From Dyadobacter koreensis (lineage in GTDB: Bacteria > Bacteroidota > Bacteroidia > Cytophagales > Spirosomataceae): a DNA stretch of 64,000 bases. Positions 23,578 to 33,157 of the stretch are shown here, one piece after another. The DNA is taken from NCBI RefSeq assembly GCF_900108855.1, contig NZ_FNXY01000010.1, positions 128,704-192,703 on the forward strand. The letters run 5' to 3'. Positions within the stretch are counted from its first letter, which is position 1, and every line of letters starts with the position of its first letter. The position numbers and the translations under genes were made by a program. The notes below the pieces were generated by a model. It was not told the DNA's origin. It saw only the letters and a program-made list of their open reading frames with translations, and made no database searches.

Positions 23578-24531
23578 TTACCCGATTGCGACTTTTCTCA
23601 ATATCGAGTCGATGATCGTTGTGGTTTTTACTCCATCCGCCTCCGCTTCATAATTCAGCATGATCCTGTGATTCATAATATCCGGAGCAAGCGCTTTAAT
23701 GTCTTCCGGCAATACATAATCACGGCCTTCCAGATAAGCCAATGCTTTCGCCGCGCGGTTCAGATAAATAGTTGCCCGTGGTGAAACACCAAACTGAATA
23801 TACCTTGCCTCATCGCGCAATCCATATTCCAAAGGTCTCCTGGTTGCAAAAACAAGTTCGATAATGTATCGTTCCAGTGTTTCCGAGATATTTACCTTAT
23901 TGACATTTTCCCGGATCGCAAAAATATCCTGTTTGTTCAAAATGGGCTGAATCTGATAATCAAATGTGATGTCAGACATGCGGCGCATCACTTCAAGTTC
24001 TTCCTGTTTGTTGAGATAATCGACATAAACTTTCATCATGAAACGGTCGATCTGAGCCTCAGGAAGTGGATATGTTCCTTCCTGTTCCACCGGATTCTGC
24101 GTAGCTAAAACGACAAAAGGTTTGTCGAGCAGATATGTCTGATCGCCAATGGTTACCTGTTTTTCCTGCATTGCTTCAAGTAAAGCCGATTGTACTTTTG
24201 CGGGAGAACGGTTTACTTCATCTGCCAGAATGATGTTTGAGAAAATCGGTCCTTTCTTTACTTCATAATCTCCAATCTTGGGCTTGTAAATCATGGTTCC
24301 GATCAAATCAGCTGGCAGAAGGTCAGGTGTAAATTGGATACGTCGGAAATCCAGCTGCAGAACTTTTGCCATGACATTGATCGTCAGTGTTTTGGCTAGT
24401 CCGGGAACACCTTCCAGGAGTATATGGCCACCGGTAAAAAGTCCGATAAGCAGGCGATTGAGCAATCTGTCCTGCCCAACCACCACCTTACCCATTTCAT
24501 CAAGTACTTCTTTTATTTTTTCTAAATACAT
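23578..24531 (-). CDS. MoxR family AAA+ ATPase
   Basis: The 317-residue protein has the Walker A loop EGVPGLAKT (about residues 39-47), Walker B ILADEVNRSPAK, a sensor region ATQNPVEQEGTYPLPEAQIDRF and the C-terminal helical AAA lid with REARYIQFGVSPRAT-like sequence (RDEARYIQFGVSPRAT). MoxR ATPases act as chaperones for cofactor loading or complex assembly, usually with a DUF58 or von Willebrand-factor A partner. No such partner is next to it in this window. The gene is 68 bp downstream of prmC on the same strand. Confidence 0.94.
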   Translation of the reverse strand: MYLEKIKEVLDEMGKVVVGQDRLLNRLLIGLFTGGHILLEGVPGLAKTLTINVMAKVLQLDFRRIQFTPDLLPADLIGTMIYKPKIGDYEVKKGPIFSNIILADEVNRSPAKVQSALLEAMQEKQVTIGDQTYLLDKPFVVLATQNPVEQEGTYPLPEAQIDRFMMKVYVDYLNKQEELEVMRRMSDITFDYQIQPILNKQDIFAIRENVNKVNISETLERYIIELVFATRRPLEYGLRDEARYIQFGVSPRATIYLNRAAKALAYLEGRDYVLPEDIKALAPDIMNHRIMLNYEAEADGVKTTTIIDSILRKVAIG

Positions 24532-24599
24532 GAGGCGTTATTTTTAACACGGAGTATACCGGGTTAGCACGGAAATAATTCGAGAGGCCGTTGAAAAAA

Positions 24600-25460
24600 T
24601 TATTTCCAGACAGCTCTTACGAAACGGTCTTTTCCGTGAATGTCGCGCAGGATCTCGACCTGCTGATAATTTCTCTCTTCAAAAACCTGCCTGGTTCCTG
24701 CGCCAAAATGTTCATTGATCTCAACATAACATTTTCCTCCGGGCTTGATATGGTGCACACCAAAATCAGCAATGGCTTTATAGAATAGCAATGGATCGCT
24801 GTCTTCCACGAAAAGTGCTTCATGTGGCTCGAAACGAAGTACATTGGGACGCATATGTTCTGCTTCCGAGTAGGTTACATATGGTGGATTACTTACCAGA
24901 CAATCAAATTTGATAACATTGCCGGGTAACGGAAAGGTTACATTTAACATATCCTGCTTTGCAAACTGAACGTCTGCGATAAGCTGGCGGGCATTTTCAC
25001 GAGCAACCGAAAGCGCCTCATCCGAAACGTCCCACGCATGAACTGTAACATGAGGAAGAAAACGCGCGAGAACGATGGCAATACATCCGCTTCCTGTACC
25101 AATATCCAGGATCGATACGTCTTTATCCGGTTCGGCATAATCCCGTGTAACCATCTGAACCAATTCTTCCGTTTCCGGACGTGGAATCAAAACAGATGAA
25201 GAAACCCGGAATTCGAGACCGCAAAATTCTGTCGTTCCGATGATATGCTGAACAGGCTCGTTATTGTTCAATCTTGAAATTATATTTTCCCAGTCGGGCT
25301 GCGCCGTATTTTCAGGAACTGGCCTGTCAACCAGCACATCGATATTTCTTAACCGCATATAATGCTCCAGAAGCATGAAGGCTATGGCCTGGGATTCTTT
25401 AGGCGGATAAACATTAATTCCACTAACAATATGTTGATATAACTGACGAGCCGAAGTCAT
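24600..25460 (-). CDS. prmC: Release factor glutamine N5-methyltransferase
   Basis: A 286-residue enzyme that methylates the glutamine of the GGQ motif in release factors. It has an N-terminal helical domain, the AdoMet-binding motif DIGTGSGCIAIVLA (about residues 118-131) and the substrate-binding NPPY (SNPPYVTYSE, about residue 188). Length matches the family. It is divergent from ribD with 93 bp between them. Confidence 0.95.
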   Translation of the reverse strand: MTSARQLYQHIVSGINVYPPKESQAIAFMLLEHYMRLRNIDVLVDRPVPENTAQPDWENIISRLNNNEPVQHIIGTTEFCGLEFRVSSSVLIPRPETEELVQMVTRDYAEPDKDVSILDIGTGSGCIAIVLARFLPHVTVHAWDVSDEALSVARENARQLIADVQFAKQDMLNVTFPLPGNVIKFDCLVSNPPYVTYSEAEHMRPNVLRFEPHEALFVEDSDPLLFYKAIADFGVHHIKPGGKCYVEINEHFGAGTRQVFEERNYQQVEILRDIHGKDRFVRAVWK

Positions 25461-25553
25461 TTTTAGTTGATTTTTTATTCTGATGTCGGAAAGTTAGCAA
25501 ATTATAAGAACTCACGAAAGTTGAGATTGAAACGAGGTTTGTATTTTTGTCAA

Positions 25554-26621
25554 ATGAACAAAGATAAAGAGTGGATGCAGCGGGCGTTGCAGCTTGCAGA
25601 ATATGGACGTGGAAGTGTTAGTCCAAACCCCATGGTTGGATGCGTAATCGTATATGACGATAAAATTATCGGCGAAGGCTGGCACCGGAATTATGGCGGC
25701 CCGCACGCAGAAGTACGTGCTGTGGAGGATGTCGATAAACGGAGTAATGGACATTTGCTTTCGGAAGCAACGGCATATGTTACACTCGAACCTTGTTCAC
25801 ATACCGGAAAGACGCCCCCTTGTGCAGATCTTCTTATTAGTCGTGGAATAAAAAAGGTTGTAGTCTGCAACGGCGATCCTAACCCTCTGGTTTCGGGAAG
25901 AGGAATAAGGCGTTTGCAGGACGCTGGTATTGAGGTTGTTCAAGGATTACTTTCAGAACAGGGAAAAGAATTAAATAAGCGTTTTTTTAAAAGTTTTTTG
26001 GAAAAAAGACCTTACGTTATTTTAAAATGGGCAGAAACAGCGGATGGGTTTATTGCGGAGGCAAGCGGAAAATCAGTACAAATAAGTGGCAAGTTGTCAG
26101 GAGTTCACGTTCATAAATGGCGTTCAGAAGAAGATGCGATCCTTGTAGGACTTAACACGGCTCTAAACGATAACCCCAAATTAAATGTGCGTCACTGGAA
26201 AGGCCGTAACCCTGTCCGTGTTGTACTGGATAGAAATATTCGCCTGCCAAATACTATAAATTTATTTGATAATTCTCAAAAAACATTCGTAATAAATTAT
26301 CAGGAACAAACCGTTGAAGAAAGTGCTTCCGGACGTTATGCCGGATATGGAAATACTTCGTACATTAAAATAAGTCCTGGTGAAAACGAGATTGATCAAA
26401 TTTTGCAGGAGCTTTTTAAAAGAGGAATTCAGTCGGTATTGGTTGAAGGTGGGGCGCAGGTTCTGACTTCCTTTCTGAAGGCAGGCTTGTGGGACGAAAT
26501 CCGGAGATGTCAGAGCTTGAAAAAAATAGGCAGCGGCATTAAAGCGCCGCTGCCGGAAGGAATTTTTACAGGTTCGGAACAGGTTGAAGAAGATTTTTGG
26601 AGTTTTTATTCAAGAGTTTAA
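25554..26621 (+). CDS. ribD: Bifunctional riboflavin deaminase-reductase
   Basis: From the ATG at 25554 (MNKDKEWMQRALQLAEYG) this is a 355-residue RibD. The N-terminal deaminase domain has the zinc motifs GPHAEVRAVE and PCSHTGKTPPCADLL. The C-terminal reductase begins with RPYVILKWAETADGFI and has the dinucleotide-site SVLVEGGAQVL. It catalyses two steps of riboflavin synthesis. The frame extends upstream to 25467 but that part is unlike the family and runs into the prmC promoter region. Its last codon overlaps the aroE stop on the other strand, and its 3-prime part contains the aroE terminator. Confidence 0.95.
   Translation: MNKDKEWMQRALQLAEYGRGSVSPNPMVGCVIVYDDKIIGEGWHRNYGGPHAEVRAVEDVDKRSNGHLLSEATAYVTLEPCSHTGKTPPCADLLISRGIKKVVVCNGDPNPLVSGRGIRRLQDAGIEVVQGLLSEQGKELNKRFFKSFLEKRPYVILKWAETADGFIAEASGKSVQISGKLSGVHVHKWRSEEDAILVGLNTALNDNPKLNVRHWKGRNPVRVVLDRNIRLPNTINLFDNSQKTFVINYQEQTVEESASGRYAGYGNTSYIKISPGENEIDQILQELFKRGIQSVLVEGGAQVLTSFLKAGLWDEIRRCQSLKKIGSGIKAPLPEGIFTGSEQVEEDFWSFYSRV
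26520..26554 (-). terminator. aroE terminator inside ribD
   Basis: GGCAGCGGC (26529-26537) pairs perfectly with GCCGCTGCC (26546-26554). Read on the minus strand the stem is followed by TA and then seven T (26520-26526), a good intrinsic terminator 64 bp beyond the aroE stop codon. It lies within the coding region of ribD on the other strand. On the plus strand there is no T run. Confidence 0.75.
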
Positions 26622-27391
26622 ACGCTCCACATATCTTCTTCTGAGTTCCAGATATCCCAGGCTTTTTCGGCCTGCATTTCTAGCATTTTTAATCCATTAT
26701 GAACAGCTGCACCTTGATCGAAACCCTTTTTCATAAAAAGCGTTGTGGTTGGATTGTAAACCAGATCATATAAAAAATGTCCTTTTGAAATCCATTGATA
26801 TGGAATTTCCGGACAGTCATCTACATTTGGATGCGTGCCGAGCGGCGTGGTATTGATGATCAGAAGATGACTTTCCATAATCTCCTGCGTAAGGTCTTCG
26901 TATAAAAGCGAATCGTTATTTCTCTGACGGGAAACAATTTTGTATTCCGTCTGCATATCTTCGAGCGCAGTTTTTACCGCCTGTGCGGCTCCTCCATTGC
27001 CCAGAACCAAAGCCTTAAAATTACAGCAAGCTTCGCCGCGGCGATCCATCCACTCCGATATGGACTGACGGAAACCATAATAGTCCGTATTGTATCCTTT
27101 CGTACTTCCGTCAGCAAAAACTTTAATTGTATTTACTGCCCCGATGCGTTCAGCCGAAGCGTCGTCCAGGTCGTCCAGATATTTTATAACCTCCTGCTTA
27201 TGAGGAATAGTTACATTAAGTCCCTTCAAATCAGGATGTTTTCTTAACAATTCAGGGAGTTTTTCCAGAGATTCCATTTCAAACAGATCATAACCACAGT
27301 TGTGAATCTTCTCACGGATAAATTTTTCGGTGAAATATCGCTTGGAAAATGAATGAGTAAGTGGAAAACCGATCAGGCCGTACAAGTTCAT
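26618..27391 (-). CDS. aroE: Shikimate dehydrogenase
   Basis: The 257-residue enzyme reduces 3-dehydroshikimate to shikimate with NADPH. It shows the shikimate-binding start LIGFPLTHSFSKRYF (S-x-S type), the catalytic NVTIPHKQE (K near residue 68), the cofactor loop VLGNGGAAQAV and a C-terminal FMKKGFDQGAAVHNGLKMLEMQA. Length is slightly below E. coli AroE but normal for Bacteroidota. It is convergent with ribD, with a 3-bp overlap of stop codons. Confidence 0.95.
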   Translation of the reverse strand: MNLYGLIGFPLTHSFSKRYFTEKFIREKIHNCGYDLFEMESLEKLPELLRKHPDLKGLNVTIPHKQEVIKYLDDLDDASAERIGAVNTIKVFADGSTKGYNTDYYGFRQSISEWMDRRGEACCNFKALVLGNGGAAQAVKTALEDMQTEYKIVSRQRNNDSLLYEDLTQEIMESHLLIINTTPLGTHPNVDDCPEIPYQWISKGHFLYDLVYNPTTTLFMKKGFDQGAAVHNGLKMLEMQAEKAWDIWNSEEDMWSV

Positions 27392-27712
27392 AACTATTTA
27401 TTGGATGTTCGCAGCCCATGTTTCAAGGCAGGGCTGTGAAGTGGAAAACGCATTGTTGCTCTCAGGAAACTAATGTAAGAGCGGCGAAGTTAGTTCACTC
27501 TTTTTTCAATAACAAAAAATGAAAGATGCCTCACTAAAAGTATCATGTAGAAAAGTTAACTAATACGACAAACTTCTTGATATTATTTGTAGAACAGATT
27601 GTGTCGATAATATTGTGTTATAGTATGTTTTTTTTGAATTGAATGATTTTTTTATTTATAATTCGAAGTATTTCTGTATTATTGATATAAAGTACTTCTA
27701 CCCGGCTATCAT
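27392..27712. other. Intergenic region between aroE and subtilase gene
   Basis: This stretch of 321 bases separates divergent genes. It is A/T-rich with long T runs (27627-27635 and 27647-27653). I see no open frame, no clear -7 box and no stable hairpin; it presumably holds the two promoters. Confidence 0.5.
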
Positions 27713-30700
27713 ATGAAATTAAAGAACCTCTACTTATTTGTCGCATTTTTTGCGATTTGTACTACTACTACTTTTGGACAGCATCGAATTATGCTTCGTG
27801 ATGGCCCTTTCACCCCGGAAGTCAACATCTTTCCTGAAAAAATTGGCGAATTCAACCGAAAACTCAGGACCCTGAACCGTAAATCTTTCGTTGTCATTCA
27901 ATTTGAAGGTGTTCCGGGAGAGGGAGAAAAAAGGCAACTGAAAAATGAAGGAATTGAATTACTGGATTATATTCCTGATAACGCATATACTGCAACTGTT
28001 ACCAATTCTTTGAATTACAGTTCTTTACGAGTCGCGGGAGTAAGATCGGTTGTTCAATTGACGAGCAGTCAAAAGTTGCATGTATCGTTGGCAAACGGAA
28101 AATTTCCTTCTCATGCTGTAAAAACGCCTGGCATGGTAGATGTCTGGATAAGTTTCCCAAAGACGTTCTCATTTGAAGAGGTAGGGGAAGAACTGCGCAA
28201 TAAAAATTTATTGATTATTGCAGAAACTTTTAAAAACTACGGCGTATTGGAATTGCGTATACCGGTTACACGTATTGCTGAGCTTACCACATTTCCTTTT
28301 GTGCAATATGTGCAACCGATTCCGGCCCGTGATGAGGCTTTTAATGATCACAGCGAAGAAAATTCCAGAGCCAACGTTTTGAGTTCTACTGTTTCCGGGA
28401 ACCGCAACTTGCATGGGGAGGGTGTTGTCGTTGGTATTGGGGACAATGCAAACCCTATGCTACACGTAGACTTTAATAACAGAATCATTAATCGTTTTGC
28501 TTCGGAAACAAGTGAGTCACATGGATTACATGTGATGGGCACAATGGGTGGTGCCGGTGTGATAGATGAACGTTACAAAGGATACGCCCCCAAGTCGAAA
28601 ATCATTGCGCACCATTTTTCCAACTTATTGATAAACCTGCCAAATTATGTCAAAGACTATGGTATGGTCGTTACTAACAATTCTTACGGAAATGATGTGA
28701 CGAGCTGTACGTCATTTGGAACATATGACTTGTATTCACAAATTCTGGATCAACAGGCTATTGATATGCCTTATCTGGAAAATGTTTTTGCTGTTGGCAA
28801 TAGCGGAGCCGTTCCGTGTAGTCCGTTTCCAGCTGGATTTGCCACTGTCTTAGGAGGTTATCAGGCTTCTAAAAACATTATTACTGTGGGTAACACCCAG
28901 GTAGACGGACAGCTTTCTGTGTACTCCAGTCGCGGTCCGGCGAAGGATGGCAGAATAAAACCGGAAATTGTCGTTCAGGGCACCACAATAAGATCAACAG
29001 TGCCGGACAATAAGTATGGGCTGGGATCCGGAACAAGTATGGCCGCTCCCGCCGTTTCGGGAAGTCTGGCACTTTTATATCAACAATATCGAAAATTGAA
29101 CGGAGGGGCGAATCCTAAAAATGCTTTGATGAAGGCATTGATCTGTAATAGTGGCATGGACAAAGGCAACGCGGGCCCTGACTATAAATACGGTTTCGGT
29201 TGGCTAAATCTTGTTCGTGCTGTAAAAATGCTGGAGAGCGGAAGTTATATAAATGCAGCAGTTTCAAACAAAGCGTCGAAAAACCATTCTATCACGATTC
29301 CTGAAAACACCGCTCAACTGAAAGTGATGCTTTACTGGAACGATCCGGCAGCAGCAATTCAGGCAAGCCATACCTTAGTTAATGACCTGGATATTGAAGT
29401 TTTTAATCCTTCACAAATTAAAACGTTACCAAAAATATTAGATGCCGCTCCGCTAAAAGTCGATAATCCGGCAACTACGGGCGCTGATCATATCAATAAC
29501 ATAGAGCAGGTAGTAATTGATAACCCTGTGGCGGGCAATTATACTCTTACTATAAAAGGAACTGCTGTTAATCAAAATCCCGAACAGGAATATTTTGTGG
29601 TTTATGATGTAATTCCGGTTGAAACGACAATTACTTACCCAATCGGGACAGAACGAGTTCAACAGGGTGATGCTATCAATATCAGCTGGGATTCTTTTGG
29701 AAATGATGCAAACGGTTTTACGATACAGTATTCAACGGATAACGGTAATTCATGGGCTGATATTAATACTTCCGTTGATGCGAATCTTCGCCAGTTAAGT
29801 TGGGTTGTACCGAACGTTACAACATCAAAGGCAAGAGTGAAAATTATACAAAATGGAACTGGTAACATCAGTGTAAGTGAGCCTTTTACCATTTTGGGGG
29901 TTCCAACAATCTCCTTGTCTCCCGTGCAGTGCGAAGGATATGCCGCAGTTCAGTGGGATGCAGTAGCTGGTGCCACCGATTATGAAGTGATGATGTTGCA
30001 GGGAGAGGATATGGTTTCCATTGGCACGACCACCGCGACGAACTATAATCTGTCAGCTTTATCAAAGGACCTCACGTACTGGATAACTGTGAGAGCAAGA
30101 TTAAATGGTAGTCCGGGTCGGCGAGCCACCGCAATTTCAAGAAAACCCGATAATGGAAATTGCAGCGGAACAATTTCTGATAACGATTTTAAACTAGACG
30201 CGATCATATCTCCTGCTTATTCAGGGCGAAAATTTACAGCAACGGAGTTGTCAGCGAGTTCGAAAATAACGATAAGGATTAAAAATCTGGACGATGTCAG
30301 CTCTTCGGGAGATTTTAAGGTGAAATATTTTATTAATGATGTATTGAAAGGAGAGGAGACAGTCGGAACTTCAATCCTGGGCGGCTCCACACATGATATT
30401 ACTTTTTCGTCACTTGCTAATCTATCTGAGATAAGATCTTATGCGCTAAAAGTCGAAGTTGAAAAGCCAGGAGATATCATAGCAGGAAACAATGTTATGA
30501 CTTCGATTATCAAGCAAATGAGTAATAATCCGGTTTCAATGCCATTTTTAGATGATATGGAATCACTTCCAAAACAGGAATTTTTTGCTGTTCAGGCCGG
30601 GCTTGAAAATTCTGACCGATATGATTTTTCAAGTAATACAGCTTTTGGTCGTATCAGAACTTTTGCTGGTTCGGGAGCAGCTGGTTCAGGTGAGCGTGCG

Positions 30701-33091
30701 TTAGTGCTGGATGCAGACCGTTATGTTGAGAATGGTAACACCAATTATTTAATTGGAACCTTTAATCTTTCAGCCTATAATGCTGCAAATGATGACATTA
30801 GACTGAACTTCAGGTACAAGAATCACGGACAGTCCAGCAATTCTAACAATCGTGTCTGGATCCGGGGAAAGGATACGGACGCCTGGATTGAAGTTTATAA
30901 TCTGTATTCAAATCAAAATGGCGTTACAGGGTCTTACAAGCAGTCTTCCGATATTGAAATAAGCAAAATTTTAAATACTAATTCCAAGAATTTTTCTTCA
31001 AGCTTTCAGGTCCGTTTTGGTCAGTATGGCAAGGTGATGGTAGCTGATTCATACAGCGGCGCGGGTTATAGTTTTGATGATATCAGGCTGACACAGATTG
31101 CAAATGATGTACAGGCTGTTAGTATAAACAGTCCTGCACTATCTGGTTGTGGAATAGGTAGCGCTGAACAGGTGAAAGTGTCGGTTCGTAATAATTCCCC
31201 TTCCGGGCTGACTAATATTCCTGTAAAATTCCAAGTTGATAACGGAGCTGTTTTTGTCGAAAGTATTGCTTCACTTGGAGGAAATACTACCAGCGAGTAT
31301 ACTTTTCAAAGTCGTGCAGATTTGTCGGGTCCTGGAACGCATACGTTAAAAGTATGGGTGGATTTACAATCAGATTCCAATGTTGCCAACAATACAATTA
31401 TTGCCGAAGTTTTTAACTCACCCTTAATTTCTTCCTTCCCTTATCTGGAAAATTTTGAGAACGGAACAGGTTTTTGGTATAGCGGCGGCACGAACAACTC
31501 CTGGAAATTTGGAACACCCAATGCCAGTAAAATAAACAGAGCTGCAAGCGGAAGCAAAGCATGGAAAACAAGTTTGACTGGAAAGTACAATGCGAATGAA
31601 GTATCATATCTCTATTCTCCATGCTTCGATCTGCGAGAAATGTTAGTTCCTACAATCAGTTTTAATGTTGCTTTGGATATTGAAGATTGCGGACGAAATA
31701 TCTGTGACATTGCTTATATGGAATATTCCACAGACGGATCCGCTTGGAGGCGCCTGGGTGCAAATGGTCAGGGAACGAACTGGTATAATAAGGCAAATGC
31801 TAACGACAATGGATGGAGTGCACAGGATTATACCCGCTGGCACGTGGCCACTGTTGCTTTGCCGGCCGGTAGCGCAAGTATTCGTTTGAGATTTGTATTG
31901 CGGACTGATGAAACCGAGATGCGCGAAGGAATCGCGATTGATGATATCCACGTTTATGATAACCGGAATGGAATTTATGACGGAAATAGCATGTCTGCTG
32001 CTGCACAAGGCTCTGACGGAGGAAAACAATGGACAAACTACACAAATAACGGTGCGTTAGTAGCATCTGTATACAATAACAATCAGAATTTAGGAAATAC
32101 TGATGTTCGTATTTATGTCAATTCTGGTGCTGTTCGTAATACTAACGGGCAATATTATCTAAATAGGAATGCAACGATAAAGCCGGCAAATTACAATTTT
32201 TCGGATTCTGTCACCGTGAGATTGTTCTTTCTGGATTCTGATGTTGAAAGACTCATTGCTGCTACAGGTTGCACTTCCTGTATTAAGCCAGCTTCGGTTG
32301 CGGAACTTGGAATTTCTAAATACAGCGATTCAAATGATGCTAACGAAGATGGTACAGTCGCCAATAATACCACAACGGGCTGGCTTTTTATCCCGGCAGA
32401 AAAGACGAAAAAAGTGCCTTTTGATAAAGGATACTATGCAGAATTTAAGGTGAAAAGTTTATCCGAATTTTGGCTCAGTCGCGATGCAATGGGAGCTGCA
32501 ACTCCACTTCCGGTTGAGTTGTTGAGTTTTACTGCCAAAAGGAAAGACGGTACTGAATCATCTCCTGACGTAATAACTGAATGGGTGACAACGTCGGAGG
32601 TCAATTTTAGCCATTTTGAGCTCGAAGTTGCCAAAGGAAATGATGAATTGAAATTGGGTCAATTTAGGAAAATCGGGGAGATATTAGCAGATGGCGGGGT
32701 TAATAAAGGCCAGTATTATTCTTTCACTGATTATGAAAAAGACAAAACTGATGTGCGTTACTACCGCCTGAAAATGGTGGATAAGGACGAAACTTTCAAA
32801 TATTCATTGATACGGCCTGTTGTGATACAGGAAAAAATCGATTGGCAGGTTTACCCGAATCCATCGAAAGATATTTTCAATGTCGTATATCAGGGAAGTG
32901 CTGGCCAGGAGGTCCGGGTCAATGTCATCGACCTGACCGGAAGAATATCGGCGAAAGGGAATTTCTCCGCGTCCGGCTCAGTTCAAAAATATCAGATCGA
33001 TTTGGGTTCCGCCACTTTTGCGCCTGGTTTGTACATGGTTGAAGTTGTTGCAGGCAAACGGAGAGAAGTTTTCAGATTGGTCAAACTTTAA
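27713..33091 (+). CDS. S8 subtilase with type IX secretion C-terminal domain
   Basis: A 1792-residue secreted serine peptidase. A signal peptide (residues 1-22) is followed by a propeptide-like region, then the S8 catalytic domain with D244 (GIGDNANP), H270 (SHGLHVMGT, where most subtilases have HGTHVAGT), oxyanion N363 (VGNSG) and S442 (GTSMAAPAVSG). Later come a fibronectin type III-like module (near 735-820), CARDB-like stretches and a MAM-like jelly roll (FPYLENFENG...). The last 80 residues (VYPNPSKDIFNVVY to VFRLVKL) are a type A T9SS sorting domain. It should be secreted across the outer membrane and attached to or released from the surface. PorE, a T9SS part, is encoded at 52379-54400. 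Confidence 0.93.
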   Translation: MKLKNLYLFVAFFAICTTTTFGQHRIMLRDGPFTPEVNIFPEKIGEFNRKLRTLNRKSFVVIQFEGVPGEGEKRQLKNEGIELLDYIPDNAYTATVTNSLNYSSLRVAGVRSVVQLTSSQKLHVSLANGKFPSHAVKTPGMVDVWISFPKTFSFEEVGEELRNKNLLIIAETFKNYGVLELRIPVTRIAELTTFPFVQYVQPIPARDEAFNDHSEENSRANVLSSTVSGNRNLHGEGVVVGIGDNANPMLHVDFNNRIINRFASETSESHGLHVMGTMGGAGVIDERYKGYAPKSKIIAHHFSNLLINLPNYVKDYGMVVTNNSYGNDVTSCTSFGTYDLYSQILDQQAIDMPYLENVFAVGNSGAVPCSPFPAGFATVLGGYQASKNIITVGNTQVDGQLSVYSSRGPAKDGRIKPEIVVQGTTIRSTVPDNKYGLGSGTSMAAPAVSGSLALLYQQYRKLNGGANPKNALMKALICNSGMDKGNAGPDYKYGFGWLNLVRAVKMLESGSYINAAVSNKASKNHSITIPENTAQLKVMLYWNDPAAAIQASHTLVNDLDIEVFNPSQIKTLPKILDAAPLKVDNPATTGADHINNIEQVVIDNPVAGNYTLTIKGTAVNQNPEQEYFVVYDVIPVETTITYPIGTERVQQGDAINISWDSFGNDANGFTIQYSTDNGNSWADINTSVDANLRQLSWVVPNVTTSKARVKIIQNGTGNISVSEPFTILGVPTISLSPVQCEGYAAVQWDAVAGATDYEVMMLQGEDMVSIGTTTATNYNLSALSKDLTYWITVRARLNGSPGRRATAISRKPDNGNCSGTISDNDFKLDAIISPAYSGRKFTATELSASSKITIRIKNLDDVSSSGDFKVKYFINDVLKGEETVGTSILGGSTHDITFSSLANLSEIRSYALKVEVEKPGDIIAGNNVMTSIIKQMSNNPVSMPFLDDMESLPKQEFFAVQAGLENSDRYDFSSNTAFGRIRTFAGSGAAGSGERALVLDADRYVENGNTNYLIGTFNLSAYNAANDDIRLNFRYKNHGQSSNSNNRVWIRGKDTDAWIEVYNLYSNQNGVTGSYKQSSDIEISKILNTNSKNFSSSFQVRFGQYGKVMVADSYSGAGYSFDDIRLTQIANDVQAVSINSPALSGCGIGSAEQVKVSVRNNSPSGLTNIPVKFQVDNGAVFVESIASLGGNTTSEYTFQSRADLSGPGTHTLKVWVDLQSDSNVANNTIIAEVFNSPLISSFPYLENFENGTGFWYSGGTNNSWKFGTPNASKINRAASGSKAWKTSLTGKYNANEVSYLYSPCFDLREMLVPTISFNVALDIEDCGRNICDIAYMEYSTDGSAWRRLGANGQGTNWYNKANANDNGWSAQDYTRWHVATVALPAGSASIRLRFVLRTDETEMREGIAIDDIHVYDNRNGIYDGNSMSAAAQGSDGGKQWTNYTNNGALVASVYNNNQNLGNTDVRIYVNSGAVRNTNGQYYLNRNATIKPANYNFSDSVTVRLFFLDSDVERLIAATGCTSCIKPASVAELGISKYSDSNDANEDGTVANNTTTGWLFIPAEKTKKVPFDKGYYAEFKVKSLSEFWLSRDAMGAATPLPVELLSFTAKRKDGTESSPDVITEWVTTSEVNFSHFELEVAKGNDELKLGQFRKIGEILADGGVNKGQYYSFTDYEKDKTDVRYYRLKMVDKDETFKYSLIRPVVIQEKIDWQVYPNPSKDIFNVVYQGSAGQEVRVNVIDLTGRISAKGNFSASGSVQKYQIDLGSATFAPGLYMVEVVAGKRREVFRLVKL

Positions 33092-33111
33092 AACCTGAAC
33101 AAACAAAAATT

Positions 33112-33148
33112 AAAAAAGTCCAGACAATCCAGTTGTTTGGACTTTTTT
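33112..33148. terminator. Bidirectional terminator between subtilase and amidase genes
   Basis: AAAAAAGTCCA pairs with its complement at 33138-33148, and the stem continues inwards with ACAA/TTGT after one G-T wobble. A and T runs flank the stem on both sides, so it serves the two convergent genes. Confidence 0.85.
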
Positions 33149-33157
33149 AATGGAATA

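Noticed and set aside
31643..32029. Minus-strand open frame of 128 codons inside the subtilase gene
   Set aside because: It lacks any recognisable motif and lies in the middle of a well-supported coding region.
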